Source: Solirubrobacterales bacterium
GTDB lineage: Bacteria > Actinomycetota > Thermoleophilia > Solirubrobacterales > Solirubrobacteraceae
Assembly (NCBI GenBank): GCA_003157595.1
Contig: PMKB01000171.1
Coordinates: 1 to 7,411, forward strand
Direction: 5' to 3'
DNA length: 7,411 nt
The translations under genes were made by a program, and so were the position numbers. The stretch's first letter is position 1; each line of letters opens with the position of its first letter. This document shows, one piece after another, positions 5,157 to 7,411 of the stretch. The notes under the pieces were generated by a model. The model made no database searches and was not told the origin of the DNA. It saw only the letters and a list, made by a program, of their open reading frames with translations.

Positions 5157-5240
5157 GCGGATGTGGCGGAATTGGTAGACGCGCACGGTTCAGGTCCGTG
5201 TGGAGGTAACTCTGTGGAGGTTCGAGTCCTCTCATCCGCA
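5157..5240 (+). tRNA. tRNA-Leu (CAG)
   Basis: This is a class II tRNA of 84 bases without encoded CCA. The acceptor is GCGGATG/CATCCGC with discriminator A. The anticodon stem CACGG/CCGTG encloses TTCAGGT, anticodon CAG (5191-5193). A long variable arm (5201-5215) and T-arm GGAGG-TTCGAGT-CCTCT follow. The GTGGCGGAATTGGTAGACGC start is typical of bacterial tRNA-Leu. Upstream, GATATC at 5137-5142 with TTCGCC at 5113-5118 (18-base spacing) could be its promoter, but the match is weak. Confidence 0.95.
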
Positions 5241-5613
5241 TCGGTAGGGGCGTCGTCCGCATCGCAGGCGGTCGGGATCGCGGGGTCGCGGCGGGGTCGG
5301 GGCGTGTTGTCGCCAGCTTCGGACACGCGCCACCAGCTTGTTTCGCGGCCCACCCCCGTAGTCGATCGCCGATCCGCAATGGGTGCCGTGTCCATGTCGA
5401 CGATGCGTCGACCGAGTAGGAGTCGCTCGAGATCGTCGAGATCGCGTGGCCCGCATGTTCACGGTTGCCGAACAGGCAGCGAGCAACCGCCGACCGGTCG
5501 CCTCGCAGGGCCCCGATCTACCTCAGCGGCCAGCTTCGCGAGAGCCAGCAAGGGTAGTTCGTTGGAGCGCGCCGCGCCGGTGGCGGCACAGACGCCCCGC
5601 CCGCCCCGCCAGC
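5241..5613. other. Intergenic stretch without a convincing gene
   Basis: These 373 bases between tRNA-Leu and the phosphorylase stop have open frames on both strands, but all translate to arginine- and proline-rich sequence without a recognisable domain. Visible small structures are a perfect 7-bp hairpin GTCGACG-ATG-CGTCGAC at 5396-5412, a tandem 9-mer TCGAGATCG twice at 5427-5444, and a weak stem GGCGG/CCGCC (5582-5601). The last is 12 bases beyond the phosphorylase stop and might serve as its terminator. None has a T-run. Confidence 0.4.
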
Positions 5614-7411
5614 TCAAGCGCCGTAGATGCGCTCGCGATAGTCCGAAAGCATTCGCTGGGCGCTGAACTGAGCTGCCAGCGAGCGCAGCGAAGCACGCGT
5701 CATCTCGAGCCATCCGTGAGGCAGCGCGTCCGCGCCGCGGTCATAGAACAGCGGTACGACCTGCTCACGTAGCAGCCGCTGCAGCTCGGCGCCGTCGCGG
5801 GCGTCCTGGGCCTCGACGTCGGTATCGACATCGCCCGACAGCGCCCAGCCGTTGCCATCCTGGTGAGCCTCCGCCCACCAGCCGTCCAGCACGCTGAGCT
5901 GCAGGCCGCCGTTGATCGCGGACTTCATGCCGCTCGTGCCGCTCGCCTCGAGCGGCGGCCGCGGCAGGTTCACCCACAGGTCGCAGCCCTGAACGAGCAG
6001 CGCTGCGCTGGCAAGGTCGTAGTCGTCGAGGAAGACGACGCGCTCGCCAACCTCGGGGAGCACCTTGAGCTCGAACAGCTCCTCCAGCATGTGCTTGGCG
6101 TCGTCGTCGCGCGGGTGCGCCTTTCCGGCGAGGACGATCTGGATTGGGTGCTCGCCGCGCAGCAGATCGCGAGCCGCATCGCGGTCGGAGACCAGCAGAC
6201 GCAGGCGCTTGTAGGTCGCGAGCCGCCGGGCGAAGCCGACCGTGAGGACGCCGGGGTCGAAGCCGGACGCCGCTGCGCGCGAATAGTCCAGCGCGTCGCC
6301 GCGCCCGAGCCGCTCGGCGACGCTCCGGTCACGGACCGCCTCGACGAGCCTGGCGCGCTGCGCATTGCGCGCCGCCCACAGCTCCGCGTCCGGGATCCGC
6401 TCGACCGCATCCCAGACGGCTGCCTGGCCGGCCACCGCCAGCCAGCCGTCGGGCAGGTATCGGTCAAGCATCTCGTGCATCGGCAAGCCGAGCCAACTCG
6501 GCACATGCACGCCGTTGGTGACGTAACCGATCGGCACTCGCTCGAGCGCCAGCTCCGGCCAGAGGTCCTGCCACATCGCCCGCGCGACCGCGCCGTGACG
6601 GCGGCTCACCGCGTTTGCCCGCGACGACGTTCTCAGCGCGAACTGCGTGATCCCGAACAGCTCTGCGGTCTCGTCCGGGTGCGAGCGTCCGAGCTGTGCG
6701 AGCGCGTCGATACCGATCCCGGCCTCTGCCGCCAAGCCGCCTGCCACCGTCGCCACCTGCTCGATCGGGTAGGAGTCGTTGCCCGCCTCCACGGGGGTGT
6801 GCGTGGTGAATGCGAGACGCGGCCGCACCTCCTCCAGCGCCTGCTCGAGACTGGCGCCGCCGGCAAGCTGCGCCCGGGCGAGCTCGAGCGCGGCGAAGGC
6901 GGCGTGACCCTCGTTGAGGTGAAGCCGGCTTACCTCGACGCCCATCGCCGCCAGCGCGCGCACCCCACCGACGCCGAGCAGCAGGTACTGCGCCAGGCGA
7001 AGCTCGGCGGTGCCGACGTACAGACGCGATGTGATCCAGCGGGCCGCGCGCGTGTTCTCCGGCCTGTCGCTGTCCAACAGGTAGAGCGGGACGCGGCCGA
7101 CGTTGACGCGCCAGATCTGGGCGCTCACACGCTCGCCGCCGATCGGCACAGCCACCGTCAGCGGCGCACCGTCGGCGCCGCTGACGAGTGCCGCCGGAAG
7201 GCGGTCCGGGTCGGTGTCGACCCAGTACTCGTGCTGGAGGCCGTGGGCGTCGACGCGCTGGCGGAAGTAGCCCTGGCGGTAGAGCAGGCCGACCCCGACG
7301 AGCGGCAGAGCGTCGTCGGAAGCCTGTTTGAGGAAGTCCCCGGCGAGCGCTCCCAGGCCTCCCGAGTAGATCGGCAGCGAGCCATGCACGCCGAACTCGG
7401 CGCAGAAGAAC
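5614..7411 (-). CDS. glgP: Alpha-glucan (glycogen) phosphorylase, C-terminal 598 residues, 5' end outside window
   Basis: This GT35 enzyme releases glucose 1-phosphate from glycogen or maltodextrin, using pyridoxal phosphate. The frame runs from the right edge to TGA at 5614. The visible protein begins FFCAEFGVHGSLPIYSGGLG, the substrate-site block found about 100 or more residues into full-length members, so the true N-terminus is missing. Further family blocks in order are: LLGVGGVRAL, HLNEGHAAFAALE, FTTHTPVEAGND, GYVTNGVHVPSW, RRLATYKR, VLAGKAHPRDDDAK, VFLDDYDLASAALLVQGCDL and EASGTSGMKSAINGG. The lysine of GMK (visible residue 496, codon 5923-5925) is the expected PLP attachment site. It is of the bacterial/archaeal short alpha-glucan phosphorylase type (TIGR02094-like), not E. 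coli MalP-like. Codon use is typical for the window and it is intact as far as seen. It probably belongs to the stable chromosome right of the integration site. Confidence 0.95.
   Translation of the reverse strand, partial: FFCAEFGVHGSLPIYSGGLGALAGDFLKQASDDALPLVGVGLLYRQGYFRQRVDAHGLQHEYWVDTDPDRLPAALVSGADGAPLTVAVPIGGERVSAQIWRVNVGRVPLYLLDSDRPENTRAARWITSRLYVGTAELRLAQYLLLGVGGVRALAAMGVEVSRLHLNEGHAAFAALELARAQLAGGASLEQALEEVRPRLAFTTHTPVEAGNDSYPIEQVATVAGGLAAEAGIGIDALAQLGRSHPDETAELFGITQFALRTSSRANAVSRRHGAVARAMWQDLWPELALERVPIGYVTNGVHVPSWLGLPMHEMLDRYLPDGWLAVAGQAAVWDAVERIPDAELWAARNAQRARLVEAVRDRSVAERLGRGDALDYSRAAASGFDPGVLTVGFARRLATYKRLRLLVSDRDAARDLLRGEHPIQIVLAGKAHPRDDDAKHMLEELFELKVLPEVGERVVFLDDYDLASAALLVQGCDLWVNLPRPPLEASGTSGMKSAINGGLQLSVLDGWWAEAHQDGNGWALSGDVDTDVEAQDARDGAELQRLLREQVVPLFYDRGADALPHGWLEMTRASLRSLAAQFSAQRMLSDYRERIYGA

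Noticed and set aside
4697..5395. A 232-residue minus-strand frame crossing both tRNAs
   Set aside because: It reads through two structural RNA genes and the antisense of int; no protein motif.
5383..5772. A plus-strand frame in the tRNA-Leu/phosphorylase spacer
   Set aside because: Its second half is antisense to glgP and its first half has no domain or convincing ribosome binding site.

Overview
The window is high G+C DNA whose codon use, integrase type and enzyme families fit an actinobacterium. A Thermoleophilia-like lineage (Solirubrobacter/Conexibacter relatives) is my guess from remembered sequence styles and is not proven here. The window holds about eight protein genes or gene remnants and two tRNAs.

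Left part (1-3430), an accessory-looking mix of short genes on both strands: the first 27 codons of an IS transposase leaving the window on the minus strand (1-83); a frameshifted gene of a small conserved family of unknown function (177-684); a small secreted or lipid-anchored protein (737-1120, minus); an MptpB-like tyrosine/lipid phosphatase with an intact HCAAGKDRTG loop (1352-2131); a hemerythrin HHE-domain protein (2288-2743 or 2779, minus); a small membrane-anchored protein of unknown function (2990-3295); and a 44-codon ORF that overlaps its stop codon.

Middle part (3449-5078), an integration module: a possible 41-codon leader ORF, an excisionase-like HTH protein and a tyrosine integrase. 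Their stop and start codons overlap (GTGA, ATGA), so translation was probably coupled. The integrase has lost its N-terminal arm to a one-base frame loss near 3883, but its catalytic residues are all present. Its 3' end runs 54 bases into the 3' half of a tRNA-Glu(CTC) gene on the opposite strand, the usual arrangement when an element has integrated at a tRNA 3' end. The element should extend leftward from about 5006. No second copy of the tRNA end is visible, so its far end lies outside the window or has decayed.

Right part (5079-7411), probably the stable chromosome: a divergent tRNA-Leu(CAG), a 373-base stretch without a convincing gene, and the C-terminal 598 residues of an alpha-glucan (glycogen) phosphorylase on the minus strand, cut by the window edge.

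I see no CRISPR array, no toxin-antitoxin pair and no recognisable defence operon. The best leads are the int/tRNA junction, the coupled small-ORF/xis/int array and the two frame disruptions, which mean either element decay or sequence errors.
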